DNA of 64,000 nt from Luteococcus sp038433135 (GCF_038433135.1 NZ_JBCDMV010000002.1:186001-250000), one strand, 5' to 3'. Counted from the stretch's first letter, positions 8,709 through 17,051 are shown. The notes: generated from the sequence alone by a model not told the origin. Translations and numbers: made by a program.

Positions 8709-9992
8709 ATGAACGGCACTCACCCGCGCCACACCCGTCGGCTCGCCACCCTGACGCTCAGCCTCGGGCTGGTCTCCAGCCTCGGGCTGTCCCTCACCCC
8801 CGCCCGGGCCGCGGACCCGGTGCAACCCGGCAAGACGTCCTACATCAACTTCGGCGAGACCCGCCGGGTGGGCAATGTCGAGTTGCGCGTCGGCTACGGC
8901 GACAGGCTGGGCGAATCGGATGTCTTCGAGCACCTGGTGAAGGTCTGCAACCGGGGCTCGGAGCCCCAGCCCGTCGGCCCGGACACCTTCAGCTACACCA
9001 CCACGGACCGCAACACCCGGATCTACCAGCCGCACGACGGCTACCTGTACTACGGCCTGAAGAACCAGCTGCTGGCTCCCGGCCGCTGCGTCACCGGCTC
9101 CCTGGTCTCCATGGGTCAGGAGCCGAACCAGCTCAGTTTCCATGATCTGCGCACCAACCAGCGCGTCGACGTGCTGCCCGCCACCGAGTGGGAGGCAATC
9201 GCGAAGGTCGGCTGGCCGCGTGCCGCCGGCACCAGCGGCTACCACGGTGACTTCACCAACGACACGGTGGCCGACGTGGTTGCCCTGTCCAAGGGGGAGA
9301 TCGTGACCTACCGCACCGTCAATGGCCCGTCGCTGAAGACGGCCGGCGGAACCGGTGCCCGCGGCCTGAACTCGGCCTACACCTGGATCGGCAAGGCCAA
9401 TGACATGGACCACAACGGCGCCACCGACCTGCTGGCCCGCGACGCCTCCGGAACCATGTGGCAGCAGCGGATGCAGGGCAACAATCGGGCCGGCTTCGCC
9501 ACGATCATCGGGTACGGGTTCAACGACGCCAAGGACATGACGGTGCTGAACGACGTCACCGGCGACGGGCATCCGGAGCTGCTCGCGATCCGCAAGGACA
9601 ACACCCTCACCCGGCAGGCGGTTCGGCAGGGCCGGATGCCCAGCCCGGTGAAGATCGGCAAGAACTGGGGTGATGTGCGCGAGATCCTGTCCGTCGGCGA
9701 CTTCTCCGGCGACGGCAAGGCAGATCTGCTGGCCATCACCAAGGACGGCAAGCTCTACCGTTACACGCTGAACTCGCGGGGCACGGTGACCTCCAAGAAG
9801 GAGGTGGGCCATGGCTGGGGCGGCTTCAGCCAGGTGTTCAGCCCCGGCGACCTGAACCGGGACGGTCGACGAGACATGGTGGGCGTGCGCAGCGACGGCA
9901 ACTTGTACTTCTACGCCAACCTGGGTGTCGGCCGGTGGAGCGGCAAGAAGCAGATCGGCAAGAACTGGCAGGCGATCCGCTCGATGGCCTGA
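8709..9992 (+). CDS. secreted FG-GAP/VCBS repeat protein
   Basis: The 427-residue protein starts with a Sec signal peptide (basic RHTRR, hydrophobic core, cleavage near PARA-AD at about residue 35). A beta-rich domain resembling DUF4352 (Ig-like, with an LAPGxCVTG pattern) fills about residues 40-150. At least four calcium-loop repeats of the FG-GAP type follow: DMDHNGATD, DVTGDGHPE, DFSGDGKAD and DLNRDGRRD. Such beta-propeller-like repeats usually mediate surface binding; no enzymatic domain is visible. CAGGAGAG precedes ATG 8709. The gene stands alone between two terminators. Confidence 0.75.
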   Translation: MNGTHPRHTRRLATLTLSLGLVSSLGLSLTPARAADPVQPGKTSYINFGETRRVGNVELRVGYGDRLGESDVFEHLVKVCNRGSEPQPVGPDTFSYTTTDRNTRIYQPHDGYLYYGLKNQLLAPGRCVTGSLVSMGQEPNQLSFHDLRTNQRVDVLPATEWEAIAKVGWPRAAGTSGYHGDFTNDTVADVVALSKGEIVTYRTVNGPSLKTAGGTGARGLNSAYTWIGKANDMDHNGATDLLARDASGTMWQQRMQGNNRAGFATIIGYGFNDAKDMTVLNDVTGDGHPELLAIRKDNTLTRQAVRQGRMPSPVKIGKNWGDVREILSVGDFSGDGKADLLAITKDGKLYRYTLNSRGTVTSKKEVGHGWGGFSQVFSPGDLNRDGRRDMVGVRSDGNLYFYANLGVGRWSGKKQIGKNWQAIRSMA

Positions 9993-10013
9993 CCCATTCG
10001 CTGCCGCGAGCGT

Positions 10014-10043
10014 GGCCCGTGCCTCTGGATCGGGGCACGGGCC
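10014..10043 (+). terminator. terminator after the FG-GAP gene
   Basis: GGCCCGTGCC (10014-10023) and GGCACGGGCC (10034-10043) form a perfect 10-bp stem with a 10-base loop, 22 bases after the stop codon. No U-tract is present. Confidence 0.65.
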
Positions 10044-10146
10044 GCGCCCGTGCTGCCCGATGGTGAGGGCGCACTGATCCTGATGGCTTGCCTCGGCGTG
10101 CATGCGGCCTTTTCTCCTGACGCCGCAGCGTGCAAGGCTTGGGGGC

Positions 10147-11178
10147 ATGGAGACCTTGGCAGATCAGGCAGTGCAGAACCCCGCGTCGGTGAAGAGCCCC
10201 GTCAGGTGGGGCATCGCCGGGCCTGGACGGATGGCTCAGTCCTTCGTGAAGGATTTTGAGCACGTCCCCGACGCCGTGCCCTTCGCCGTCGGATCTCGTG
10301 ATCTGGACCGCGCGCAGGCCTTTGCCAGCCAGTACGGCCTGGAGCGGGGCTTCGGCAGCTACCAGGAGCTGTGCGCCTGCCCGGAGGTGGACGTGGTCTA
10401 CATCTCCACCCCGCACCCGCAGCACAAGGCGATCGCGTTGGAGGCCATCCGCAACGGCAAGGGCGTGCTGGTGGAGAAGGCCTTTGCGACGACGCTGGCC
10501 GGTGCCCAGGAGATCGTCGACGCTGCCCGCGAGGCCAAGGTCTTTGCGATGGAGGCACTGTGGACCCGCTTCCAGCCCGTCGTCCGGGCCCTGCACGAGG
10601 TGGTCGACGAGGGGCAGCTCGGCACCATCCTGGGGGTGCAGGGTGACCTCTTTGCCCAGCGTGACTTCAACCCAGACGACCGGCTCTTCGCCAAGGAGCT
10701 CGGCGGTGGCGCGGTGCTGGACCTGGGCGTCTACGTGCTGCACTTTGCGCAGGACTTCCTCGGCAGCCCCAAGGCCATGACCGTCAGCGGCAGCATGTAC
10801 CCCAATGGCGTCGATGCCCAGGCCGGAATGGTGCTCACCTACGATTCGGGAGCGCTCGCGACGCTGGCGGTCTCGCTGCAGTCCGCCGGGCCCGGCCGGA
10901 TGGTCGTGATGGGTGACCAGGGCTGGGCCGAGGTCAAGCCCCGCTTCCACCACCCCGACCGCGTCGTGCTGCACCGCAAGGGCGTCACCCCGCGCACCCT
11001 GGCGACGGCGCCGCTGGGGGCGGGCTACAGTCACGAGATCGAGGAGGTGACCCGCTGCATCCTCGCCGGGAAGACCGAGAGCGAGATCATGCCGCTGGAC
11101 GACACCCTGGCGGTGATGGCGCAGCTTGAGCAGGCCCTGCGGGATCTGGGTATCGAGCACACCGACCAGCCGCTGTGA
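10147..11178 (+). CDS. Gfo/Idh/MocA family NAD(P)-dependent oxidoreductase
   Basis: The 343-residue protein opens with a Rossmann nucleotide loop GIAGPGRMA (about residues 20-28), shows VEKAFA where the family usually has EKP, and has the family's C-terminal dimerisation domain. Members oxidise or reduce sugars, inositols or trans-dihydrodiols; the substrate is unknown. ATG 10147 was selected over an in-frame upstream start (10102) because it places the Rossmann fold near the N-terminus and follows GGGGG. The stop overlaps the next GTG start by four bases. Confidence 0.82.
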   Translation: METLADQAVQNPASVKSPVRWGIAGPGRMAQSFVKDFEHVPDAVPFAVGSRDLDRAQAFASQYGLERGFGSYQELCACPEVDVVYISTPHPQHKAIALEAIRNGKGVLVEKAFATTLAGAQEIVDAAREAKVFAMEALWTRFQPVVRALHEVVDEGQLGTILGVQGDLFAQRDFNPDDRLFAKELGGGAVLDLGVYVLHFAQDFLGSPKAMTVSGSMYPNGVDAQAGMVLTYDSGALATLAVSLQSAGPGRMVVMGDQGWAEVKPRFHHPDRVVLHRKGVTPRTLATAPLGAGYSHEIEEVTRCILAGKTESEIMPLDDTLAVMAQLEQALRDLGIEHTDQPL

Positions 11179-11486
11179 CGATGACTGATCCCGTGGACGT
11201 GAGCGTCGAACTCAATCTGGCCAAGACTCGTTTTGAGGCGTGGGTGGGCGACGAGTTGGCCGGGTTCATGGATTATCACCCTTTGCCGGACGGTGTTCTG
11301 GAGGTGGTCTGCACCGAGGTGGACGAACGTTTCCTGGGGCGCGGTGTCGCCACCAAGCTGGTCGGTGAGGCGTTGATGAGGATCATGACCGACGGCGACC
11401 GGATCGTGGCCAGCTGCCCCTTCGTTGCGCACTACATCACCGAGCACCCGGAGTTCGCCCCCCTGCGTCGCCGTGTCGCGGAGTGA
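11175..11486 (+). CDS. small GNAT-like N-acetyltransferase (YjdJ/COG2388 type)
   Basis: The 103-residue protein matches the minimal Gcn5-related fold. It has a beta-hairpin region, VVCTEVDERFLGRGVATKLV, where the R/Q-x-x-G-x-G/A acetyl-CoA loop is FLGRGVA, and a C-terminal CPFVAHYITEHPEF segment typical of this short family. It overlaps the oxidoreductase stop by GTGA; ATG 11181 is an alternative start. It is paralogous to the next gene, and the acceptor substrate is not known for the family. Confidence 0.7.
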   Translation: MTMTDPVDVSVELNLAKTRFEAWVGDELAGFMDYHPLPDGVLEVVCTEVDERFLGRGVATKLVGEALMRIMTDGDRIVASCPFVAHYITEHPEFAPLRRRVAE

Positions 11487-11558
11487 TCCCGTGCCGTGGC
11501 AGGCTCGCCCTTGGCGTAACCCCTGTCCTTCCGCTCGGGGATCGGGCAGGATCAAGGC

Positions 11559-11837
11559 ATGAACATCACTGTTGTGCTGAAGAACGAGAAGAAGCGTTAT
11601 GAGGCCGCTGCCGATGGCCAGCTGGCCGGCTTCATCACCTACGAACCCGAAGGGAATGTGCTGGATCTGCAGCACACCGAGGTCCTGCCCGAGTACGAGG
11701 GTCAGGGCGTCGGCACCGAACTGGTGAAGCAGACCCTTGACCTGGTGCGCACCATCGGCAAGAAGGTGAAGCCGAGCTGCTCCTTCGTGAAGTCCTACAT
11801 CGACGAGAACCCCGAGTACCAGGATCTGCTGGCCTGA
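11559..11837 (+). CDS. small GNAT-like N-acetyltransferase, second copy
   Basis: This 92-residue protein is a paralogue of the preceding one: LQHTEVLPEYEGQGVGTELV aligns with its acetyl-CoA loop (Q/R-G-x-G), and CSFVKSYIDENPEY matches the C-terminal signature. Together the pair looks like a local duplication. The start has no Shine-Dalgarno; CAGGAT lies six bases before ATG, suggesting a leaderless transcript. An interspersed repeat follows the stop. Confidence 0.75.
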   Translation: MNITVVLKNEKKRYEAAADGQLAGFITYEPEGNVLDLQHTEVLPEYEGQGVGTELVKQTLDLVRTIGKKVKPSCSFVKSYIDENPEYQDLLA

Positions 11838-11849
11838 TCCCGACTGTGG

Positions 11850-11925
11850 CCCCTCGACGAGCTCGGGGATCGTGGTTGCGTGAGTGCGGTGTGGTGACCG
11901 CGATGGCCGAGCCTGTCGAGGCCCC
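11850..11925. repeat. REP-like repeat, inverted pair
   Basis: CCCTCGACGAGCTCGGGGATCG (left unit) faces GATGGCCGAGCCTGTCGAGGCC (right unit). The copies sit between two convergent genes and could form a long imperfect hairpin. Confidence 0.8.
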
Positions 11926-11940
11926 TTGTCGGGAGCAGCT

Positions 11941-12396
11941 TCACGAGCCCTTGGGCAACGATTTGTGTTCGTCGTGCCCAAGGGCTTCGTCGTCCTCATC
12001 GTCGTCGCTGCCCAGCAGTGCCGCGGAGACCATCATCGGCACCAGCATGATCCACCAGTACTGCCAGCCGGTCACAAAGCAGATGATCAACGCCAACGGG
12101 AAGGCAGCGCCGGAGATGCTCTGGCGCCAGTTCCAACCGCCGTTCCTGGCGCTGGTCACCTGCCCGGAGGTCGTGGCCGACGGTTGGAGCAGCGGCGGCT
12201 GACCCTGCAAGGGCGGCAGGTCCTCGAACAGCGGCGTCAACTGGGTGTTGGTCTTCGCGGCCAGCGCGACGCTCATCCGCTCCTCGAACTCGGCGACGTC
12301 CAGTCGACCCGCGGCATGGTGCTCCCTCAACTGTCCGACGGCGCGGTCGCGTTCCTCGTCGCCGATCCGGTAGGGCCTGGGCATCAATTCGTCCAC
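11941..12396 (-). CDS. DUF1707 (SHOCT-like) membrane protein
   Basis: The 151-residue protein begins with the DUF1707 pattern RxGDEERDRAVGQLREHHAAGRLDVAEFEERMSxALAA, written here with gaps; its key residues are GD, LREH, GRL and EFEER at about residues 10-48. Two closely spaced hydrophobic segments (about 98-130) and an acidic tail follow. The domain is common in actinobacterial membrane proteins; its function is unknown, perhaps oligomerisation. The GTG start at 12396 lies six bases after TAGCCT with no Shine-Dalgarno, which favours a leaderless mRNA; ATG 12384 is an alternative. Confidence 0.75.
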   Translation of the reverse strand: MDELMPRPYRIGDEERDRAVGQLREHHAAGRLDVAEFEERMSVALAAKTNTQLTPLFEDLPPLQGQPPLLQPSATTSGQVTSARNGGWNWRQSISGAAFPLALIICFVTGWQYWWIMLVPMMVSAALLGSDDDEDDEALGHDEHKSLPKGS

Positions 12397-12548
12397 ATTC
12401 CAAGGCTAGGGTCTGGCCGGTTCGTCCCGGCCCCGCCGCAAGTACAGGCAGTGTCTTCCCATCCGTCGGATCTCCGCGGATCGGGGGAGTCTGCTGGGTA
12501 CAGTGGTCCGCGGCGCCCACGACGGGTTGCCGGCAACCGGGAGGTGTG

Positions 12549-13814
12549 ATGGGACGGATCGTCCAGAAGTTCGGTGGGTCGTCGGTGGCGGATGCTGCCT
12601 CGATCAAGCGCGTGGCGCGCCGAATTCTCAATGCCAAGCTGGCCGGTAATGACGTCGTCGTGGTGATCTCCGCGATGGGTGACACTACCGACGAGCTGAT
12701 GGACCTGGCCATGCAGGTCAGCCCGCAGCCCAAGGCGCGCGAGCTGGACATGCTGTTGACCACGGGTGAGCGCCAGTCCGCCGCGCTGCTGGCGATGGCG
12801 CTGAGCGACCTGGGCGCCGAGGCGCGCAGCTACACCGGCTCCCAGGCCGGTGTGATCACCACCGGCACCCACGGCAATGCCCGGATCATCGACATCACCC
12901 CCGGCCGGGTCGAGGCCGCCCTGAACGAGGGGGCCGTGGTGATCGTCGCCGGCTTCCAGGGCGTCTCCCAGACCACCAAGGACGTCACGACGCTGGGCCG
13001 CGGCGCCTCGGACACCACCGCCGTCGCCCTGGCCGCCGCGCTGGGCGCCGACTACTGCGAGATCTACTCCGACGTCGACGGCGTCTTCACCGCGGATCCG
13101 CGGATCGTGCCCGGTGCCCGTCGGATCCCCGAGATCAGCTACGAGGAGATGCTGGAGATGGCCGCCAATGGCGCCAAGATCCTGCACCTGCGCTGCGTCG
13201 AGTACGCGCGGCGCGAGAACGTCCCCGTCCATGTCCGTTCGTCCTTCTCCGACAAGCCCGGCACCTGGGTCAAGGACCTCAGCAAAGGAAATCCGATGGA
13301 ACAAGCACTGATCACCGGCGTCGCGCAGGACACCAAGGAAGCCAAGATCACCGTCGTCGGCGTGCCCGACCGTCCCGGTGAGGCTGCCGAGATCTTCGAC
13401 ACCATCGCCCGGGCCGAGATCAACATCGACATGATCGTGCAGAACGTCTCCGAGGTGGCCAGCGGCCGCACGGACATCTCCTTCACCCTGCCCAGCAGCG
13501 ACGGTCGCAAGGCGATCGAGGTGCTGAACATGATGAAGGACAAGATCGGTTTCCAGGAACTGCTCTACGACGACCAGATCGGCAAGGTCTCGGTGATCGG
13601 CGTCGGGATGCGCTCGCACCCCGGTGTCACCGCCAAGTTCTTCCGCGCGCTGGCCGACGCCGAGGTCAACATCGACATGATCAGCACCTCGGAGATCCGG
13701 ATCTCCGTCGTGGTGGACGCGGATCACGTGAATGACGCCGTGCGCGCGGCCCACACCGCCTTTGGTCTGGACGCCGACGGGGAGGCCGTGGTCTACGCCG
13801 GCACTGGCCGGTGA
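12549..13814 (+). CDS. lysC: aspartate kinase (alpha subunit)
   Basis: The 421-residue enzyme phosphorylates L-aspartate, the entry step to lysine, threonine, methionine and diaminopimelate. KFGGSSV near the N-terminus, TTGERQS and GRGASDTTA are kinase-domain motifs. Two ACT domains (about residues 265-420) end in AVVYAGTGR, as in Corynebacterium LysC, where they bind lysine and threonine. GGGAGGTG precedes ATG 12549; GTG 12546 is the alternative. A second start at 13296 yields the regulatory beta chain. The usual neighbour asd is absent; murJ follows directly. Confidence 0.95.
   Translation: MGRIVQKFGGSSVADAASIKRVARRILNAKLAGNDVVVVISAMGDTTDELMDLAMQVSPQPKARELDMLLTTGERQSAALLAMALSDLGAEARSYTGSQAGVITTGTHGNARIIDITPGRVEAALNEGAVVIVAGFQGVSQTTKDVTTLGRGASDTTAVALAAALGADYCEIYSDVDGVFTADPRIVPGARRIPEISYEEMLEMAANGAKILHLRCVEYARRENVPVHVRSSFSDKPGTWVKDLSKGNPMEQALITGVAQDTKEAKITVVGVPDRPGEAAEIFDTIARAEINIDMIVQNVSEVASGRTDISFTLPSSDGRKAIEVLNMMKDKIGFQELLYDDQIGKVSVIGVGMRSHPGVTAKFFRALADAEVNIDMISTSEIRISVVVDADHVNDAVRAAHTAFGLDADGEAVVYAGTGR
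13296..13814 (+). CDS. lysC: aspartate kinase beta subunit (internal in-frame start)
   Basis: An ATG inside lysC (MEQALITGV) is preceded by AGCAAAGGAAA, a good ribosome-binding site seven bases away. It would give a 172-residue protein containing both ACT domains. In Corynebacterium and Bacillus the same arrangement makes the beta subunit of an alpha2beta2 lysine/threonine-regulated kinase. That the site is used here is inferred. Confidence 0.6.
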   Translation: MEQALITGVAQDTKEAKITVVGVPDRPGEAAEIFDTIARAEINIDMIVQNVSEVASGRTDISFTLPSSDGRKAIEVLNMMKDKIGFQELLYDDQIGKVSVIGVGMRSHPGVTAKFFRALADAEVNIDMISTSEIRISVVVDADHVNDAVRAAHTAFGLDADGEAVVYAGTGR

Positions 13815-13843
13815 CCCACGCCCCGGGGGAGGAGCGTCGGGCC

Positions 13844-15514
13844 ATGGAGCTCGACGCAGCCACGGCGGACGTGGAGCCCACGGTGGGCACCGATCCCGCC
13901 GCGGCTCCTCGCCATGCCCAGAAGACCGACTCGGTGGCGCGCAACAGCGCCCTGATGGCGATGGGATCGCTGGCGAGCCGGATCTTGGGTTTCGGCCGAC
14001 AGTACTTGTTTGCGCAGGTGGTGGCTGCCTCGGCCGTGGCGACGGCCTTCAACGTCGCCAATTCACTTCCCAACTACCTGCTCACCGTGCTCAACGCTGG
14101 CGTGCTCAATGCGGTGCTGATCCCGCAAATCACCGCCGCGATGAAACACAAGGACGGTGGGCAGGAATTCGTCGACAAGCTACTGACAGCCGCCATCAGT
14201 GCCATTGCCCTGTTGGCCCTGGCCGGAACGCTGCTGAGTCCGTGGCTGGTGGACCTCACCAACAGCCAGCAGGGAGCCGCGCTGCGGCTGTCCATACTGT
14301 TCGGGCTCATCTGCGTGCCGCAGGTGCTCTTCTACGGCCTCTATTCCGTGCTGGGCAATGTGCTCAATGCCCGCGACCAGTTTGCCGCCTTCATGTGGGC
14401 CCCGGCCCTGGCCAATGTGGTGCAGATCGCTGGGCTGGGCTTCTTCTTGTGGAAGTGGGGGTTGCAGATCAACCCCGCCACCTGGACGATGCCCATGGTG
14501 TGGACCTTGGCAGGTTCCACCACGCTGGGCATCGCCACTCAGGCCTTCATCCTGATCCCGCCGCTGGTCAAGGGCGGTTTCCGTTACCGGCCGCGCTGGG
14601 GTCTGCGGGGCTCGGGTCTCGGCTCGGCCTCCAGGATGGTCGGTTGGACCCTGACCGCCCTGCTCGTTTCGCTGGCCGGTGGACTGCTCGTGCAGATCGT
14701 GCTCACCTCGCTTCCGGATGCGCCCGGCATCGGCGGTTTCGCCTCCTACAACTTCGCTTTCCTGATCTTTGCCCTGCCGCACGGTCTGATCACCGTCAGC
14801 GTGATCACCGCGCTCTTCCCCCAGATGAGCCGGGCGTGGCAGGGCGGGGATGTGCGTGAGCTTCGGCGCCTGCTGATCCGTGCGTTGAAGACCCCGGCCG
14901 TTGCGGTGATCCCCGCAAGCGCTGCCATGATCGCGATGGCTGATCCGATCGTGGACGTCATGCTGCGGCTTCCGGATTCGCAGTCGGGACCCGTCGTCCT
15001 GGCGCTTCGGATCATGTCCTTCGGCATCCTCGGATATGGCATCAGCGTGCTGCAGCAACGCTACTGCTATGTCCGTGAGGAGGGCCGGGACAACTTCTAC
15101 TACCAGGGCTTCCTCACCCTGATCCAGGTACTGTCCGCCGTGCTCGCCCTGTGGTTCCTCCCGGACCGATGGGTTCTTCCAGCCGTGGCACTTGGCCTGG
15201 TGGTGGGAAATTGGGGCCAGTCTCTGGTCTGGATGTTGGTTGCCCGACGCCAGCTGGGCGGTCTTGGCCTGAATGGTGTCTTCCGGCTGTGGACCCGGCT
15301 GGCGATCGCCTCCGTCGCGGCCGGCGGCACCGCCTGGCTGGCGGTCTATGGCATGAGCGGTCTGGGCCGTTCCTGGCTGCTCTCCCTGGCCAGCTGCGCC
15401 GTCGCGGGGCTGTGCTTCGGCCTGGTCTTCGTGGCGGGTGCCAAGTTGCTGCGGATCCGCGAGGTGGACGAACTGCTGGCCCCGGTGCTGCGTCGCCTGC
15501 CGATCGGACGCTGA
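13844..15514 (+). CDS. murJ: lipid II flippase MurJ (MviN)
   Basis: The 556-residue protein has about 14 membrane segments. It starts with the MurJ pattern SVARNSALMAMGSLASRILGFGRQ and includes ANSLPNYL and GVLNAVLIPQ, hallmarks of the MviN family that flips lipid-linked peptidoglycan precursor across the membrane. ATG 13844 is preferred because GGGGGAGGAG lies nine bases upstream; a GTG at 13811 overlapping the lysC stop would add 11 residues. Mycobacterial-type extracytoplasmic or kinase-like extensions are absent. Coupling to lysC links precursor supply (diaminopimelate) with cell-wall export. Confidence 0.9.
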   Translation: MELDAATADVEPTVGTDPAAAPRHAQKTDSVARNSALMAMGSLASRILGFGRQYLFAQVVAASAVATAFNVANSLPNYLLTVLNAGVLNAVLIPQITAAMKHKDGGQEFVDKLLTAAISAIALLALAGTLLSPWLVDLTNSQQGAALRLSILFGLICVPQVLFYGLYSVLGNVLNARDQFAAFMWAPALANVVQIAGLGFFLWKWGLQINPATWTMPMVWTLAGSTTLGIATQAFILIPPLVKGGFRYRPRWGLRGSGLGSASRMVGWTLTALLVSLAGGLLVQIVLTSLPDAPGIGGFASYNFAFLIFALPHGLITVSVITALFPQMSRAWQGGDVRELRRLLIRALKTPAVAVIPASAAMIAMADPIVDVMLRLPDSQSGPVVLALRIMSFGILGYGISVLQQRYCYVREEGRDNFYYQGFLTLIQVLSAVLALWFLPDRWVLPAVALGLVVGNWGQSLVWMLVARRQLGGLGLNGVFRLWTRLAIASVAAGGTAWLAVYGMSGLGRSWLLSLASCAVAGLCFGLVFVAGAKLLRIREVDELLAPVLRRLPIGR

Positions 15515-15611
15515 GCACCGGTCCGCTCCCGGACCCCGGAGCCACAGGGGCGTTTGACCCAGGAGGTCACCGCGCGTTCAGGGGCGAGGCGACACCGGGC
15601 CGCGACGGCAC

Positions 15612-15752
15612 ACATGCAGGAAGGCCCCGGCGAATACCGGGGCCTTCCAAGGTGCGAGTCTCGCTCGGGGGTTCGAGACTCACGATTCAGGAGCAACACT
15701 CGGGGGATTGTTGCTCCAGTTGTGTTGATGACGCTCGGGGGTTCGTCATCTG
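15612..15752 (-). ncRNA. candidate small RNA with three C-rich-loop hairpins (6C-like)
   Basis: Read on the minus strand, three hairpins follow each other, then a terminator. Their stems lie at 15727-15750 (7 bp, with an outer 7-bp extension CAGTTGT/ACAACTG), 15690-15717 (9 bp) and 15656-15681 (8 bp). Stem sequences are unrelated, but all three loops are 10 bases and nearly identical: AACCCCCGAG, ATCCCCCGAG, AACCCCCGAG. Conserved loops on divergent stems are a signature of structured RNA. The actinobacterial 6C sRNA has two such C-rich loops that pair with G-rich ribosome sites. Orientation is inferred from the terminator position and C-rich loops. Confidence 0.6.
15619..15648. terminator. 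strong bidirectional terminator hairpin
   Basis: GGAAGGCCCCGG (15619-15630) and CCGGGGCCTTCC (15637-15648) form a perfect 12-bp stem with loop CGAATA. It can end murJ transcription from the left and the three-hairpin RNA from the right. Confidence 0.8.
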
Positions 15753-15758
15753 CCAACA

Positions 15759-15788
15759 ACTGTATGGGGGGCATCAGAATAAGTGCAA
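15759..15788 (-). promoter_or_regulatory. candidate promoter of the three-hairpin RNA
   Basis: On the minus strand TTGCAC (15788-15783) and TACAGT (15764-15759) are 18 bases apart, placing transcription start near 15752. The -10 overlaps the outer stem of the first hairpin, so an upstream promoter remains possible. Confidence 0.35.
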
Positions 15789-15931
15789 TGCGAGAAGCCC
15801 GTTTTCAGTTGTTCAGTGTTAAGTGCTGTGACTTGACCGCAATACCAGGTGAACCCCCTTGCCAGCGAGGTAAACGTGGGGCAAACGCAAGATGTTGGTC
15901 GGGTGTCCACATGTTTGGCCCCGAACGCCAA

Positions 15932-15969
15932 GAAGCCGTTTGTGGGGAGATTCCACCACAAACGGCTTC
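15932..15969 (-). terminator. terminator of tRNA-Pro
   Basis: GAAGCCGTTTGTGG (15932-15945) pairs perfectly with CCACAAACGGCTTC (15956-15969), a 14-bp stem directly 3' of the tRNA on the minus strand. Confidence 0.8.
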
Positions 15970-15975
15970 CGGCAA

Positions 15976-16052
<77 letters not shown>

Positions 16053-16083
16053 GTACTGCTTCTTGGCCCGAAGGCCGTGGACA

Positions 16084-16113
16084 ACTGTAGCCCACATCGA
16101 GCCGGAGAACCAA
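16084..16113 (-). promoter_or_regulatory. candidate tRNA-Pro promoter
   Basis: On the minus strand TTGGTT (16113-16108) and TACAGT (16089-16084) are separated by 18 bases, about 31 bases upstream of the mature tRNA 5' end. Confidence 0.4.
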
Positions 16114-16130
16114 TCGAAGCCGCGGTGACC

Positions 16131-17051
16131 TCAGGCGTCGTCGCGGGCGACCAACGTGAGCAGCGTCGCCTCCGGTCGGCAGGCGATCCGATACGGGGCG
16201 AAGGGGGAGGAGCCCAGGCCGGCCGAGACGTGCAGCCAGCTGGTGTGATCCATGCCATCCTGGCCCGTCACGGTGTGGGTGCTGACGCCCTTGACCCGCT
16301 CGACGTCGAGATCGCAGTTGGTCACCAGAGCGCCCTTGAAGGGCACACACACTTGGCCGCCGTGGGTGTGGCCAGCGAAGATCATGTCCATCCCGTCGGC
16401 CGTCATGGGGTCGAGCAGCCGCAGGTAGGGGGCGTGGGTGACGGCGACGTTGAGGTCGTAGCCCTCCAGCGCCGGCCCGGCCACCTGGGAGTAGTCATCC
16501 TTGTCCAGGTGCGCATCGTCGGTACCGCGGAAGGCGATTCGTCGTCCGGCCACCGTGAGCTCAGCACGACGTTGGTTCAGATCGGCCCAGCCGCGCGACG
16601 TCATGGCCGCGCGCAGGTCGTCGAAGGGCAGGGCGGGCTTGTCGTGCTCGTGCGCCTTGGAGGGCCCGGCCAGGTACTTCGCCGGATTCTTGAAGCCGGG
16701 CATTGTGTAGTCGTTCGAGCCGAAGACGAAGACGCCGGGAATGTCCAGCAGGCGACCCCACGCCTCCAGCAGGGGCTGGATCGCGTCGGGGGCGCAGAAG
16801 TTGTCACCGGTGTTCACCACCAGATCCGGCTCCAGACCGGCCAACCGGCTGATCCACTCCAGTTTGGCCCGTTGCCCCGGCAGCAGGTGGATGTCGCTGA
16901 TGTGCAACACCCGGATCGGCTCCTGGCCGGTCGGGAGCACCGGCACCGCCACCCGTTGCAGCGTGAACTGTCGGGCCTCCCACAGGCCATAGCCCAGCGC
17001 CGCGCTCCCGGCCGTCAGCGTTGCCGCCGCAAGCCGCCCGAGCCCGCTCAC
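16131..17051 (-). CDS. metallophosphoesterase (calcineurin-like)
   Basis: The 306-residue protein has an N-terminal hydrophobic anchor and all metal-binding blocks of the family: DIHLL (DxH), NTGDN (GDx), GSND in place of GNHD, THAP, and GHTHGGQ. Two metal ions would hydrolyse a phosphoester, and the substrate is unknown. The GTG start overlaps the stop of the PBP gene by four bases (GTGA). The same PBP-phosphoesterase pair occurs in M. tuberculosis (ponA2-Rv3683, from memory), which suggests a cell-envelope role. Confidence 0.88.
   Translation of the reverse strand: MSGLGRLAAATLTAGSAALGYGLWEARQFTLQRVAVPVLPTGQEPIRVLHISDIHLLPGQRAKLEWISRLAGLEPDLVVNTGDNFCAPDAIQPLLEAWGRLLDIPGVFVFGSNDYTMPGFKNPAKYLAGPSKAHEHDKPALPFDDLRAAMTSRGWADLNQRRAELTVAGRRIAFRGTDDAHLDKDDYSQVAGPALEGYDLNVAVTHAPYLRLLDPMTADGMDMIFAGHTHGGQVCVPFKGALVTNCDLDVERVKGVSTHTVTGQDGMDHTSWLHVSAGLGSSPFAPYRIACRPEATLLTLVARDDA

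Noticed and set aside
15656..15750. Regularly spaced CTCGGGGGTT repeats considered as a small CRISPR array
   Set aside because: Repeats are only 10 bases and each lies in the loop of its own stem; flanks are palindromic arms rather than unique spacers, and no cas gene is near.
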